From Phragmites australis (taxonomy: Eukaryota; Streptophyta; Magnoliopsida; Poales; Poaceae): a stretch of DNA of 64,000 nucleotides. Position numbers and translations under genes: made by a program. Positions 1 to 10,505 of this stretch are shown one piece after another (the first letter of the stretch is position 1; each line of letters opens with the position of its first letter). The stretch lies in contig NC_084932.1 in assembly GCF_958298935.1 (NCBI RefSeq), forward strand, positions 21,617,501 to 21,681,500, read 5' to 3'. The notes beneath the pieces are model-generated. The model was not told the origin of the DNA, searched no databases, and worked only from the letters and a program-made list of their open reading frames with translations.

Positions 1-60
1 CGCACGTGGCATCAATGCATATTAGTGCCAGTTTTCAATACTAACTGGCATTGATGCTAC

Positions 61-942
61 CGTTGGCACAGGAACATGTCTGACACAAACAAGTGCAGCG
101 AGAGTACACTCATAGGAGTGTTCTCATGCTTGGAGAGGAAGTAGAGAGGGAGGAACACCAGATATGTGATGGTCAAGAAGGATTGGTCCCTTGGTCTAAC
201 GGCCAAGGGTGTATATTTATAGTGCCATGCAGAGTTTAAATGTATAAATATATCCATAAAGAGATAGTCATACAAACAATCGCTATCTTGTAGGGACCTA
301 GGACTAGTCGAATCTCTCAACATGGGTCTAGGTAGGATGTATTTCACCCCTAACTAGAAGATATTATCTACCATGGCAATACAATAGTGCAAGTGGCCCT
401 AAGGATGTCGCGCCCAGCTAGTCGCCTATTGCGGCGCAGCACTGTCCAAGGTGTCAGTCTGGCCCTCACTTGCACTTGGGGTGTCATGACGGCTCCCACA
501 TGCATCGCATTGAATGCCGGTCACCTTGCTAGAGGAGGACAACTGGTGGGACCCTTCTGGTTGATCTTTCTCCAAGATCAGACAGTCCCTCCCTCCGGGT
601 TCCGGGGGAGCCTACTTAGGCTCCTGAAGATAGGGGCTCTCGAAGGCCGTGGCTTCGGGGGTGTCGAGGGCTCTGGAAAAAAAGGGCCTTCAGGAGGCTT
701 TGACTTCGGGGCATCAAGGGCTCTGAGAGGCTATGTCTCCAAGGGTGTTGAGGGTCCCTAGAGATGACCCCCACCATTCCCTAGAGGACGACTTCTTCTG
801 CCGTCTTGGGGATATCTTTTGGAGGGACCCATGGCCTCTGGAAGTTAGGCTTTCTTCTGTGGATTGAAACCCAAGGGTTCCAACAGAGCTCTTGGTGGTG
901 ACCTTTTAGTGACATCTATCGGTTGGGGTATTTTCCCCAATA
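61..942 (-). repeat. 3' LTR of the Tat-type element
   Basis: 882 bp, aligning with 6949-8012. The terminal TG and CA are mutated here (CG at 61-62, TA at 941-942). The TATAAATA box (minus) lies at 214-221. Relative to the other LTR it lacks the 134-bp tandem duplication and carries about 60 extra bases near 240-300. The many substitutions between the two LTRs point to an old insertion. Confidence 0.85.
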
Positions 943-1981
943 GTACCTCTCATTTGCTGGCTTGAGGTAAGGAGGGGTGAGTGATGTAGAAGGAACTAAC
1001 TCCAGCCTGGCCCTGTAGTCTAGATATCTCACACCATAGCCTATTTCCATATAGGAGCCTTTTAGTGATAACCGTGAGTGATGATGTCGGAGCTTGATGG
1101 GGACGGGGAGGCTCGGTGGTGTAGGTGGCGCCGAGGCCGAAGGTCATTGTGTTGTTGGTAGACGCACCATGTTTTGGAGTTCGTGCGGAGGTTGGAATGA
1201 GCCCTTCAACATTTCTAATGGTAAGTCTTCTTGCCAATTGAGCCGTTGTAGCGGGGGTCGTGCATGGAGGCAATATTTTTCCTTTGTCCTTGATGTAAGT
1301 ACTGATGGCGTGTGGAAACGGTAGTGTGTCTGACTGGGATATGCATAGTCTCACTTGGGGCCTTATGCCCATGACTATTGCAAGCGCTAAAAGGGGCTCA
1401 GCTCATGAACGCGATGAGACATGTGCGTGGGAACCCAGAGTGCCACCGTAGGGTGTCACCAGGTGGACATGGGTCAACTGAGGTGTGGTCACAAGTCCTT
1501 CAGCTAATAGTGGTGTGCCTGACAGGGTCATGCACAGTATTGCTTGGGGCTCTTTGCCAACAACTCTTTCATGCGCCGAAAGGCGCTCATCTTATAAATG
1601 CGACAAGACATGTGCGTAAAAGACCCAAGTGCCATCGTAGGATGGCGCGACGTGGCTGGGGATCAGTTGGGGCGTGACCACGAGCCCCTCAGGGGAGTTA
1701 TTGGAATTGTTGTGAAATGATGCCTATGGTGATTTTGCTTTCTTCCCCAGGTGCATGCAACTAGCTGGCCTGGCTATAAAGCCAGGGATTGGTCCGTTGA
1801 TTCGTCACCATTCATGTAGGCGAGCGGTTCTCCTTGACTTAGTATGTCATCTTTGGAGATGATGATGTTCTCAACGACGAGGTTGCCCTTAGCGCCAGCA
1901 TAGATGTTTGTAGGATTGGAGCCAGTGACCATTATCCTCCCCTCCTTTCAGAGGGGGCTACCTCCCATTGCTCCGTCTTGA

Positions 1982-2272
1982 TCTCTGGTCCAAGCAGTTG
2001 ATCTATCTAAGACCATCGACATCTCCGATGATGAAGAGGAGGTCGACTGGGATTCTCTAGAGAGAGAGACTGACACGGAGGAGAAGGCAGAGGCGAAGAA
2101 GGAGGCAGTCAAGGTGGAGAAGGAAAAGGTCAAGGGGGAGGGAAAGAGAGCCATGGCAGACCTTGTTCCATCCTCCTCCTCGTCCTCTGGTGATTCAAGG
2201 ATCAGCTACTATATTAGCTACCGTAGTGGTAGGCTGCAGATGAAGCGCATCAACCGTGACATGCACTATTGA
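1982..2272 (+). pseudogene. Antisense acidic ORF of the Tat-type element (aORF)
   Basis: This 96-codon open frame runs opposite to the host retrotransposon and ends at TGA 2270-2272. It begins after an in-frame stop without a clear ATG, so the 5' part is probably missing, spliced or frameshifted. The product is highly charged: an ISDDEEEVDWDSLERE block near residues 13-28, a Lys/Glu-rich stretch, then a run of six serines and a basic C-terminus ending MHY. A TATAAAG motif sits at 1775-1781 on the same strand. A related ORF lies antisense in the second gypsy element (36652-36900), which argues against chance. Extra antisense ORFs near the 3' LTR are known in Tat-lineage elements; their function is unknown. 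Confidence 0.55.
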
Positions 2273-2829
2273 TAGGGCTTGTAGTATCCTTGATTGTCAC
2301 CTTGTACTCTTTCTCCCCTACATTGCTCTCTTAGGATTTGTTTTTTGTTCGTCAATGCCCCCTTTATAAATGCCCTTTGGATGTGCAAATTATTAGCAAT
2401 GAAACTGAATCCTTGGGAACTGCTTGATTTCTTTGCTCAGATTGAAATGTAGGCGATCCCTCGAATAGGTGGCTAGATATGTGTTTTATGTGCCTTCGAT
2501 CCCTAACTACGGTACCTTCCCTGGCCTCTTCGCCGCAGTTGTTTGGCAGCCAAAGCAGCGAGCCCACTTTTTTATCCAAAGATGGTGCGAACTCTCACTT
2601 TAAATTTGTTCCAGATTTTTGACTCACAGCAATCCATCCGGAGCACTGCAGCGGTCGCGAGAGGTGAAGCCGATGACTTGAGTGACCGTGTGATGGGCCG
2701 TAGAGGTCTCCATATTAGCCTCTATGTTACACGGAGTGGACTTTCACTTAATATTATTATGCCTTCATCCGTATTGGTTAGTTTATGTAGCCATGTTGAT
2801 TGGTTGTTATGTAATCCCTTCGGCGGGTG

Positions 2830-4100
2830 CTGGAGGTGAAGCCGATGAGTGGGATGAGTGAGGCAGCAAGCAACCACCTCAGTCATTAGCCGCCGCGAGG
2901 CTCTGGAGGCACAGCCATCCGAAGCCTGGTGACGGTTCCAGAGGCGAAATCGATAAGTGGGCCAAGGGAGGCAGCATGCGACCCCCTCGACCCTTAGTCA
3001 TCATGAGGTACGAAGCCCGATGTCGGTTCGCCAGAGGGTGAAGCCGACGAGTGGGCCGAGAGAAGCAGCCTACAACCCCTCAGCCCTTATCAGCCATGAG
3101 GCTCCGGATGCAGAGCCATCCAGAGCATGACGACGGTTTGTTAGAGGCAAAGCTGATGAGCGGGCCGAGGGAGGTAGCTTGCGAACCCCTCAGACCTTAG
3201 CCATAGTGAGGCTCTAGAGGCAGAGCTATCCAGAGCCCAGCATCGGTTCGCCAAAGGGCAAAGCTAACGAGTGGGCCAAGGGAGGCAGCCTACGACCCCC
3301 TCGGCCCTTAGCCACCGCAAGGCTCCAAAGGCAGAGCCATCTAGAGCATGACGATAGTTTGCAAGAAGCGAAGCCAGTGAGTGGGCTTAGGGAGATAGCT
3401 TGTGACCCCCTCGGCCCTTAGCCCCCATGAGGTTCTGGAGGTAGAGCGGTCTAGAGCCTAGCTATGGTTTGCGAGAGGCGAAGCTGACAAGTGAGCCAAG
3501 GGAGGCATAATGTGAACCCCTCGGCCCTTAGCCGCTAAAGGAGGTAGCCTGCAACCCCACTGGCCCTTAGCCTCCGCAAGGCAAAGCCATCTGGATTCCG
3601 ATGTCAGTTTGTTGGAGGGAGAAGCCGACGAGTGGGCCGAGGGAGGCAGCTTGTGATAGCCTCGGCTGACATTTTGCTGGAGGCAAAGCAAACGAATGGG
3701 CTGAGGGACGCAGCCTGTGACCCCCTCGGCCCTTAGCCGCCTCGAGGCTCTGGAGGCAGAGCCATCCGAAGCTCAACATTGGTTCATCGGAGGGCGAAGC
3801 CGATGAGTGGGTTGAGGGAGGCAGCCTACGACCCCCTCAGCCCTTAGCCACCAGGAGGCTCTAGAGGCAAAACCATCTAGAACTTGGTGATGGTTTGCCA
3901 GAGGCGAAGTCGACAAGTCGGCCGTGGGAGGCAGCCTGTGACCCCCACGGCCTTAGCCTCTGTGAAGCTCTAGAGGCAGAGCCATCCAGAGCCTAGCGAA
4001 GGTTTGTCAGAGGTGAAGCTAACGAGTGGGCTGAGGGAGGCAACCTACAACCCCCTTGTCCCTTAGCCGTCGTGATTGCCTCTGGAGCCTAGCGATGGTT
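2830..4100. repeat. Tandem array A, about 110-bp units
   Basis: Roughly eleven degenerate copies of a unit containing GAGGGAGGCAGCCTGCGACC, CCTCGGCCCTTAGCC and GAAGCCGACGAGTGGGC. Spacing between successive GGGAGGCAGC blocks is mostly 109-112 bp (for example near 3168, 3280, 3390, 3816, 3925, 4034). The array lies inside the retrotransposon, upstream of the antisense ORF in element sense. Short ORFs across it are repeat by-products. Confidence 0.85.
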
Positions 4101-4109
4101 TGCTAGAGG

Positions 4110-5160
4110 GTGTAATTGCTTCGGTGGTGCTTAGTGGCATTGGATGGTATTTTTGAGGGTTCCAAGTGCATCTCCGCCATCGAGGATGTCCCTTGGGTGC
4201 ATGGCATCTACACTACCGAAGTTATCCCATGCCTTCCAGGAGACCTAGGCATACTCTGCCTTTTAGGTGACCTAGGCATGCTGCACCTGCAGGTGCATCT
4301 CCGCCACCAAGAATGTCCCTCTAGTGCGTGGCATCCTCACTATCGAGGCTATGTAATGCTTTTCAGGTGATCTAGGCATACTCTGTCTTCCAGGTGACCG
4401 AGGCATGCTATGCCTGCAGGTGTGTAGGCTCCAATGCCTACGGAGGCTATGCAATGCCTTCCTGGAGACCTAGGCTCGATGCCTTCCATGTGACCTAGGC
4501 ATGCTATGCCTATCGGTGTGTGGGCATATCCACCGCTATCGAGGATGTCCCACCAGTGTGTGGCATCCACACTACTGAGGCTATGCAATGCCTTCTAGGT
4601 GACCTAGGCATACTCTGTCCTCCAGGTGACCTAAGCATGTTGTGCCTACAAGTGTGTAGGCTCCACTGCTACCAAGGCTATGCAATGCCTTTTAGGAGAC
4701 CCAGGGTGAATACCTTCTAGGTGACCTAGATATGTTATGACTATCGGTGCATGGGTATATCTGCCACCCGCGGATGTCCCTCGGGTGCGACGCATCTCCG
4801 ATACCAATGATGTCCCTCCTGTGCGTGGTATTCACACTACCGAGGCTATGCAATGCCTTCTAGGTGACCTAGGTATACTCTTCCTTCTAGGTGACCTAGG
4901 CATGCTGTGCCTGCTGGTGTGTAGGCTCCACTGCCTACTAAGGCTCTACAATACCTTCCAAGAGACCTAGGCTCGATGCCTTCTAGGTGACCTAGAAATT
5001 ATGCCTATCGGTGCGTAGGCATATCCGCCACCTGAGGATGTCCCTCGGATGTCACACACCTCTGCTATCGAGGATGTCCCTCCGGTGCGTGGCATCCATA
5101 CTACCGAGGCTATGTTATGCCTTTTAGGAAACCTAGGCATACTCTGCCTTCCAGTGCTGT
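4110..5160. repeat. Tandem array B, about 265-bp units with nested short repeats
   Basis: This second, unrelated array follows array A directly. The motif ACTACCGAGGCTATG recurs near 4210, 4335, 4570, 4836 and 5100, so later units are about 265 bp. Within each unit AGGTGACCTAGGCATGCT-type blocks repeat at about 30-bp intervals. Some units are truncated. Open frames here are artefacts of the repeat. Confidence 0.8.
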
Positions 5161-6948
5161 GTACTATTTGAGCAATGATGTAGCTTAAGTTTGATAGTCT
5201 ATTATTGTCAGTGAAAAGCTAGCTACATCATAACTTATAGCTAGTTCAGACAGCTAAACCTAGTATATGCAAACTAAGATATAACTTAAGTTGTGCTGTC
5301 TACCGCTGATCAGAGATATATCTTTAAGTTAAGTTTATATACCTCTGGCCTCAAGGCTCATGCCTTGGACTTGTTGAGAGCCTTGTCGGCTGTGTGCTAT
5401 AGGGTGTTTGCAAGAAAGGGAACAATTCGAACCAAGTTTAATACACTACTATCAAATTTTAATATAACCTAGGTTTTATTGTCTACTGGTTTCACGTGGC
5501 AGTTATTGGCTATAAGGGCTTTCAACAACTAGGCTTGCTACCTTCTATGTGCGCTAATCTTACTATGAAAGATTAGTTAGCTAGGCAAGCTATTTCTAGG
5601 GGGTTATAGGCATACCTTTGCCAAAATGTGGCCTCCTTGGTGGAGTCAGAGGCCCTTATAGTCCATAGCAGGGGAAGGGCTAATCCTTTTAGCCTATGAA
5701 GCCTCCAGAGCTCATTAGGCTCCGAAGGCCTGGGTCGGCTCCTGGAGGATTTTGTCCTGCAAACCTCCAGAGGGCCCTGGACCCTCAAGCCAGGGCCCAG
5801 CATCCTTTTACCATGACTGACTCTGCCCTCACTGACCCTGGCATGGGAAGGATCACCGATGGCTCCGATCATTTGGAGTTTAGGGCGCCCCACCCCATGT
5901 GGGAGACCCGTCAAGCTCCACTAAGACTAGGCCATTGGTGTGACTCAGTCCTCATCACTGGGGTAATTTATCGATGGTGGGGCCAGTAGTTGCATAGCTG
6001 GTCGAGGGGGGCTCAAGGAAGCCTGAAGACCTAGCCTGCGGCATGCTCCAGTTTCACAAGCCATGGGTCGCTCGATACCAGCTTTGGCCCTGGTCAAGTG
6101 TCCTGCCTGTCTTCCGAGGTATTCCTCCCAGAATCTATGAGGGTTCGGCAACAATTTGTATTGTGGTCACATCTGGCCTCGTGAAAAATGCACTAGTACC
6201 CCTCTGGTGGTGCCATAGCCTGTGGTTGGCGCTGTGGGCGCTGGCGGGAGCTGAGCGCACTGGAACCCATGGTCCCCCCGGGTCCCTTTTCCACGAGGGG
6301 AGGCTGATGCGGCTGCCAGGCGACCAAGCCCCCATAGTCGGAGTGGTCCTGGCTATTCTTTCGAGACCGTGGTGGATTCGGAGCCCCTTACACGCGGTCA
6401 ATGTTGAAACCACCACGTTGACGTAGCAGGCTGGGTCAACGCACCCCAGGAACTTTGGCCTCCTCAGAGCCTCTTTCTGCCAGAGGGGGCCGAGGAGGTT
6501 GTCGGGCGACCAAACTCTCCGAAGATGTTAGCTCGATAAAGGTGCTTTGGGCATCATCATAGGAGATGCCTTGGGGCTGGGCCCAAGCATGGGTGCCCCT
6601 GGGCTCGAGCGCCCAGAACCATTTGAGGGCGGCCTACCTTGCTGCGGCCTTGGGCATAACCTCCTAGAGTGCAGCGAGGTCATCGTCATGTCGCTGCTGG
6701 AAGACCACCATGTCGGCCTGGAGCTCCATGCCAGCCCAAGCTATTTGGTCGGTGTTGTCCAAAGAGTTAATGTTTTGTCTAGCTGCGAAGCTGGCGAGGG
6801 CACATGGTATGCTTGGTCGCAGCTGGCTTGCATATTTTTGCATGGGTGCAGCGGTGAAGAACGGACGCTATGGTTAGCACCTTGGTGTGTTTTGTGGTAT
6901 CCTACCTCCCTTGGTACTTCTATGTTCATCTCCCCATGGACGACATGC
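5161..6948. other. Interior of the Tat-type element without a recognisable gene
   Basis: In element sense this is the 5' internal region where gag would lie. 5161-5570 is AT-rich; 5570-6948 is GC-richer with several short open frames on both strands. I could not match any translation to a capsid, zinc knuckle, protease or reverse transcriptase. A strongly decayed gag cannot be excluded. Confidence 0.5.
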
Positions 6949-8012
6949 TGTTGGCACAAGATATGTCTTGCACGAACAAGTGCGGTGAGAATACACTCAC
7001 AGGAGTGTGCTCAAGCTTGGAGAAGAAGTGGAGAGGGAGGAACACCAAATATGTAATGATTAAGAAGGATTGGTTCCTTGATCTGATGGCCAAGGGTCTA
7101 TATTTATAGTGCTATGTGGTGAGAATACACTCACAGGAGTGTGCTCAAGCTTGGAGAAGAAGTGGAAAGGGAGGAACACCAAATATGTGATGATTAAGAA
7201 GGATTGGTTTCTTGGTCTGATGGCCAAGGGTCTATATTTATAGTGCTATGCGGGGTGTAAATGTACCGGTCGAATCACTCGGTATGGGTCTAGGTAGGAT
7301 GTATTTTACCTCTAACTAGAAGATATTATCTACTATGGCAATACAATAGTGTAAGTGGCTCTAGGAACGTGGCACCCAGCCGGTCGCCTATTACGCGTCG
7401 CATTGTCCGAGGTGTCAGTCCAGCCCCCACTTGCACTCTGGATGTCAGGACAGCTCCCACATCCATCGCATTGATTGTCGGTCACTTCCTTACCAAAGGA
7501 GGATAGCTGCTGGGGCCCCTCTAGTTGATCTTTCTCCAAGATTAGATGGCCCCTCCCTCCGGGTTCTAAGGGAGCCTACCCAGGCTTCGCGAGACAGGGG
7601 CTCTGGAAGGCTGTGGCTTCAGGGGGGGCGGTGGAGGGGGGGTCAACGGCTTTGGGAGAAAACGGCTCCGGGAGAATGGGGCTCCGTGAAGCTGTGGCTT
7701 TGGGGGCGTTGAGGGCTTTGGGAGACAGGGGCTCCGGGAGGCTATGGCTCTATAGTGTCGAGAGCTCCGAGAGACAGGAGCTCCGGGAGGCTATATCTCC
7801 GAAGGTGTTAAGGGTCCCCAGAGACGACCACCACTCTCCTCTAGAGGACAGCTTCTTCTCTCGTCTTAGGGATAGCTTCCGGAGGGACCCACAGCCTCCG
7901 AAAGCTGAGTTTTCTTCTGTGGAGTAGAAACCCAAGGGTTCCAACGGAGATCATGGCGGTGACCTTTTAGTTATATCTACGGGCTAGTGTATTCCCCCCC
8001 CCCCCCCCAACA
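6949..8012 (-). repeat. 5' LTR of the Tat-type element, with an internal 134-bp duplication
   Basis: 1064 bp with intact TGTTGG/CCAACA ends. It contains a direct tandem duplication of 134 bp (6984-7117 and 7118-7251) that covers the TATA box, giving two TATAAATA boxes on the minus strand (7235-7242 and 7101-7108). A run of 15 C lies at 7994-8008, next to the outer end. The other LTR has TTTTCCCC there, so the homopolymer is a local expansion. Confidence 0.85.
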
Positions 8013-8551
8013 GCTACTTATCAGTGTTGGTTTTTATCTGAATGGATGCGTGGATCTCTGGTTTTGGTACAAATCGGCACTGATATCCTATCAGTGTCAG
8101 TTTTGGCTGAACTGACACTTATGATTAGTTCCGTAGTAGTGAATTTAAAACATACACGCATCATGCAAGAAACAAAAGGAGAGCACTCTCAACAATTAAT
8201 CGATCCCCTTCACACAATTGAATTTTATAACAAGACCATTAGATGGAACAGATGGATAGAGTAATCATAACTTCATAACAAAGAACCATTACAACTACAG
8301 GCTAATTAAGAATTAATACATAAATGAGAATCAAATGGAGCAGCGACAGCAGTAGCAGCAGAAACATACTACGTACAACCCCGGGGCTTAACATCTTCTC
8401 TTTCTGTCCTCTCCCTCTCCTTTCATAGCGTGCAAGCACACATACAAGCATATGTGCGCATGCATAGTTGCATGGCTTGGCCACTTCGCGTAGTACGAAC
8501 GAGGCGTGCAGCCTTGATTATGACCCCAGGTACGCATGCCTGTGCACGCGT

Positions 8552-10345
8552 CTAGACGGAGTTGCTTCCATTGACCGCCACCTTGCTGTGCTCCTCCTCC
8601 GCCACGCCGTTCTCCTGCTTGGCCACGCCTGTCGGCGGGGGCTCGACGGCTTGCACCTCTCGGCTCTTGAGCTCGACAGCCGGCGTGCCGAGCTTGGCAA
8701 TCGTGACGACGTGCTCGGGCACATTGATGACGTCGGCCACCGTGGTCTCCTTGACGTCCGCCAGCTCCTTGGCTGGCATCCTGGGCGTTGCGTTGCGGTA
8801 GATCATGTACAGGCCCATTTGGATGACACCGAATGTGAACCCGATCACATTGGGAAGCTGCAACAAAGGGGAACACTTGTTAGTCATGTCCACGTTAGAA
8901 AAAAAAGAAGAATAGATATTAGCGCTGGTTCAACCCAAAATCTTAAGTTGTCGAGGAAATGAGGTTTACTTACGGCGACGTATTTGTCCCTGATGAGGAG
9001 GCCGTAGAGGAACCAGACGACGGCACTGACGGTGAGTGAGAGGGAGAGGGAGAAGGGCATGAACTCCACGCTCCTCGTACGCACCACCTGACGCTGCAAC
9101 CACGCAAGCACACAACGCTGTGTAAGAGACGCATGTGTTCGTACATGACTACACGTACTCTAGGAAGCTAGATGCTTGGCTGGGGTATGTGTTGACGCAC
9201 GATGATGCTGAGCGGGGCGACGAAGACGCTGACGGAGAAGCCGACGCAGACCCAGCCGAGGAGGACCACTCGCTTCTTTCCGGTAGAGAGCAGCAGCGTG
9301 AGGAGTAGGATGAGCCCGAACACTCCCACGTTCAGGAGTAGCAGGATCTTCGCCGTGAACAGCTTGGCCTTCTTGGGCGCGTAGGCGAGGTAGACGGCGA
9401 TGTAGATGGTCTCGATTACGCAGCCGGCGGAGTTGATGGTGATGAGGAGGCACTCGTCGGACTTGAGCAGCGCGTAGTAGATCCACAGCATCGCGCTGAA
9501 CAGCGCCACCACGTACGGCACCGACTGGAAACCCTGCGTCGACTTGTTCTTGTAGATCCGATAGAACGTCGGCCTGTAATTCCGATGTGATTCCAAGTTA
9601 GCACTCAGCACTCACAGAAAATTAATTACCATAGAGAGAGAAAGAGTGGTGTAGTGAGAGACGGAGACATACAGTGGGGCTAGGTAGGTCATGAAGGAGA
9701 TGATGTTGCCTGCAACAGCATTGCAAAACGAAAGGGCATTAGAATTCTGAGGAACTTCGTTGCACAACAGTACGTTGCACTGATACTTTCGATAAAGGTT
9801 GGGCCCTTTGCATGCTTTGTAATGTGTCACGCTACACGTCTACGCCACAGGCAGGCAAAGATATTGGATGGAGCCCCCTTGCTTTGTTATTTTTCTCTTT
9901 TGCCTAAATGGCCGGTCATGATATCAATGCATGTGTATCTCCTTCAACAAAATATTCGATGAATGAAATGCTCCTTATGCATCTTTTAGTAAACACAAAA
10001 GGCGTAACTTGCATGAACAAGGAGGGGTGCCAACAGGGGAAGGATCACTATGGTGCAAGCACTTCTTGGATGTGCCCTTATTGTGAACACCTAGAATTGC
10101 ACCCCTAAGTGCAAACCCCACTAACTAGCAGGGTGGATATACCACAAAAGGAAGATAACCACAGTTGTATTTACAAAAAGAGAAGCAAGCGATATTCGCC
10201 AAAGAAAATTTAAAATGAAAAGAAGAAAAAGAGCAAGAAGAATAAAATAAGCTAACCAAATCGACAAGAATGTCTCGAGAGACAATAATATACCTAGAAG
10301 GCCGAAGGCGAAGGCCCAGGGATGCTCAAGAGACATGCCAGCCAT
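8552..10345 (-). CDS. SWEET13: Clade III SWEET sugar transporter, intact, five coding exons
   Basis: SWEETs are plasma-membrane sugar uniporters; clade III members export sucrose, for example for phloem loading and nectar or seed filling. Coding exons (minus strand): 10294-10345, 9673-9709, 9201-9573, 8974-9093 and 8552-8857. All introns are GT..AG, phases join cleanly, and the total is 888 nt (295 aa). The 37-bp second exon and 120-bp fourth exon are typical of the family. The protein starts [18 protein letters not shown] and holds two MtN3/saliva triple-helix bundles (about residues 10-98 and 132-217). The proline tetrad is present (P29, P49, P150, P167), as are the sugar-pocket asparagines N77 and N197. 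A hydrophilic tail of about 80 residues follows. No stop or frameshift was seen. Assignment to SWEET13 rather than SWEET14 or another tandem paralogue rests on memory and needs a phylogeny. Confidence 0.95.
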
Positions 10346-10486
10346 TGGAAGATTAAGGCTTTACTTTGATATGAGTTGATGGGAAGGAAGTCGTTCTAGC
10401 TTAATAGGCTTGATCAAGGGCTATATATCTAGCTTGCTAATGAACACTTGAGTTGCTTGCCTGAAAGCTTGACGGGAGCAGACACC

Positions 10487-10504
10487 TTGGAGGGGGTTTA
10501 TATA
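10487..10504 (-). promoter_or_regulatory. TATA-linked block resembling the TAL-effector target in the rice SWEET14 promoter
   Basis: Minus-strand sequence TATATAAACCCCCTCCAA. As I recall it, the rice SWEET14 (Os11N3) promoter contains the same stretch, and the Xanthomonas oryzae effectors AvrXa7 and PthXo3 bind from within its TATA box across CCCCCTCCAA into the following bases. The downstream half (CCAGGTGC in rice) is not conserved here. The match could reflect promoter homology between clade III SWEETs without real effector binding. Confidence 0.55.
10498..10504 (-). promoter_or_regulatory. TATA box of the SWEET gene
   Basis: TATATAA on the minus strand, about 155 bp upstream of the ATG, implying a start site near 10470 and a 5' leader of about 125 nt. 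It sits at the beginning of a conserved block (10487-10504) discussed in the findings. Confidence 0.8.
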
Positions 10505-10505
10505 G

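Larger units (their letters stand above)
61..8012 (-). mobile_element. Complete non-autonomous LTR retrotransposon, probably Ty3/gypsy Tat-type
   Basis: Two long direct repeats (61-942 and 6949-8012) bound this 7.95-kb element. The right LTR has TGTTGG...CCAACA ends; the left LTR has the same ends with point changes. The 5-bp duplication GCTAC flanks it at 56-60 and 8013-8017, proving the boundaries. TATAAATA boxes and a CT-rich leader read on the minus strand, so the 5' LTR is the right-hand one. Next to it (6948 downward, minus) is a weak match to the tRNA-Asp-like primer site common in Tat elements. I find no recognisable pol and no convincing gag. The interior holds two tandem arrays (2830-5160) and an antisense ORF (1982-2272). 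Tat affiliation is inferred from the LTR ends, primer-site remnant and antisense ORF. Confidence 0.85.
1..8141 (-). mobile_element. CACTA (En/Spm-type) element remnant, split by an LTR retrotransposon
   Basis: The right terminus at 8141 reads CACTACTACGGAA on the minus strand, the hallmark end of a CACTA element. Just inside it (8018-8140), and again at 1-55, are short motifs of the type TATCAGTGTCAGTTTTGGC, the subterminal repeats expected of this superfamily. The two halves are separated by the LTR retrotransposon at 61-8012 and become continuous if that insertion and one GCTAC copy are removed. The left terminus lies outside the window, so length and target duplication are unknown. No transposase is visible, so it is probably a non-autonomous copy. 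Confidence 0.75.

Noticed and set aside
387..761. 124-codon plus-strand ORF in the left Tat LTR
   Set aside because: It lies wholly in the LTR, is not kept open in the other LTR, and has no recognisable similarity.
2830..5160. Regularly spaced repeats that might suggest a CRISPR array
   Set aside because: Units are long (110-265 bp), degenerate and contiguous without unique spacers, inside a plant LTR retrotransposon.
6547..7056. 169-codon plus-strand ORF
   Set aside because: It crosses from the internal region into the LTR, antisense to the element, with no family similarity; probably chance in GC-richer sequence.
8468..8962. Plus-strand ORF of 164 codons and several minus-strand out-of-frame ORFs over the SWEET exons
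   Set aside because: They are alternative-frame shadows of SWEET exons, whose frame is fixed by splice phases and protein family similarity.
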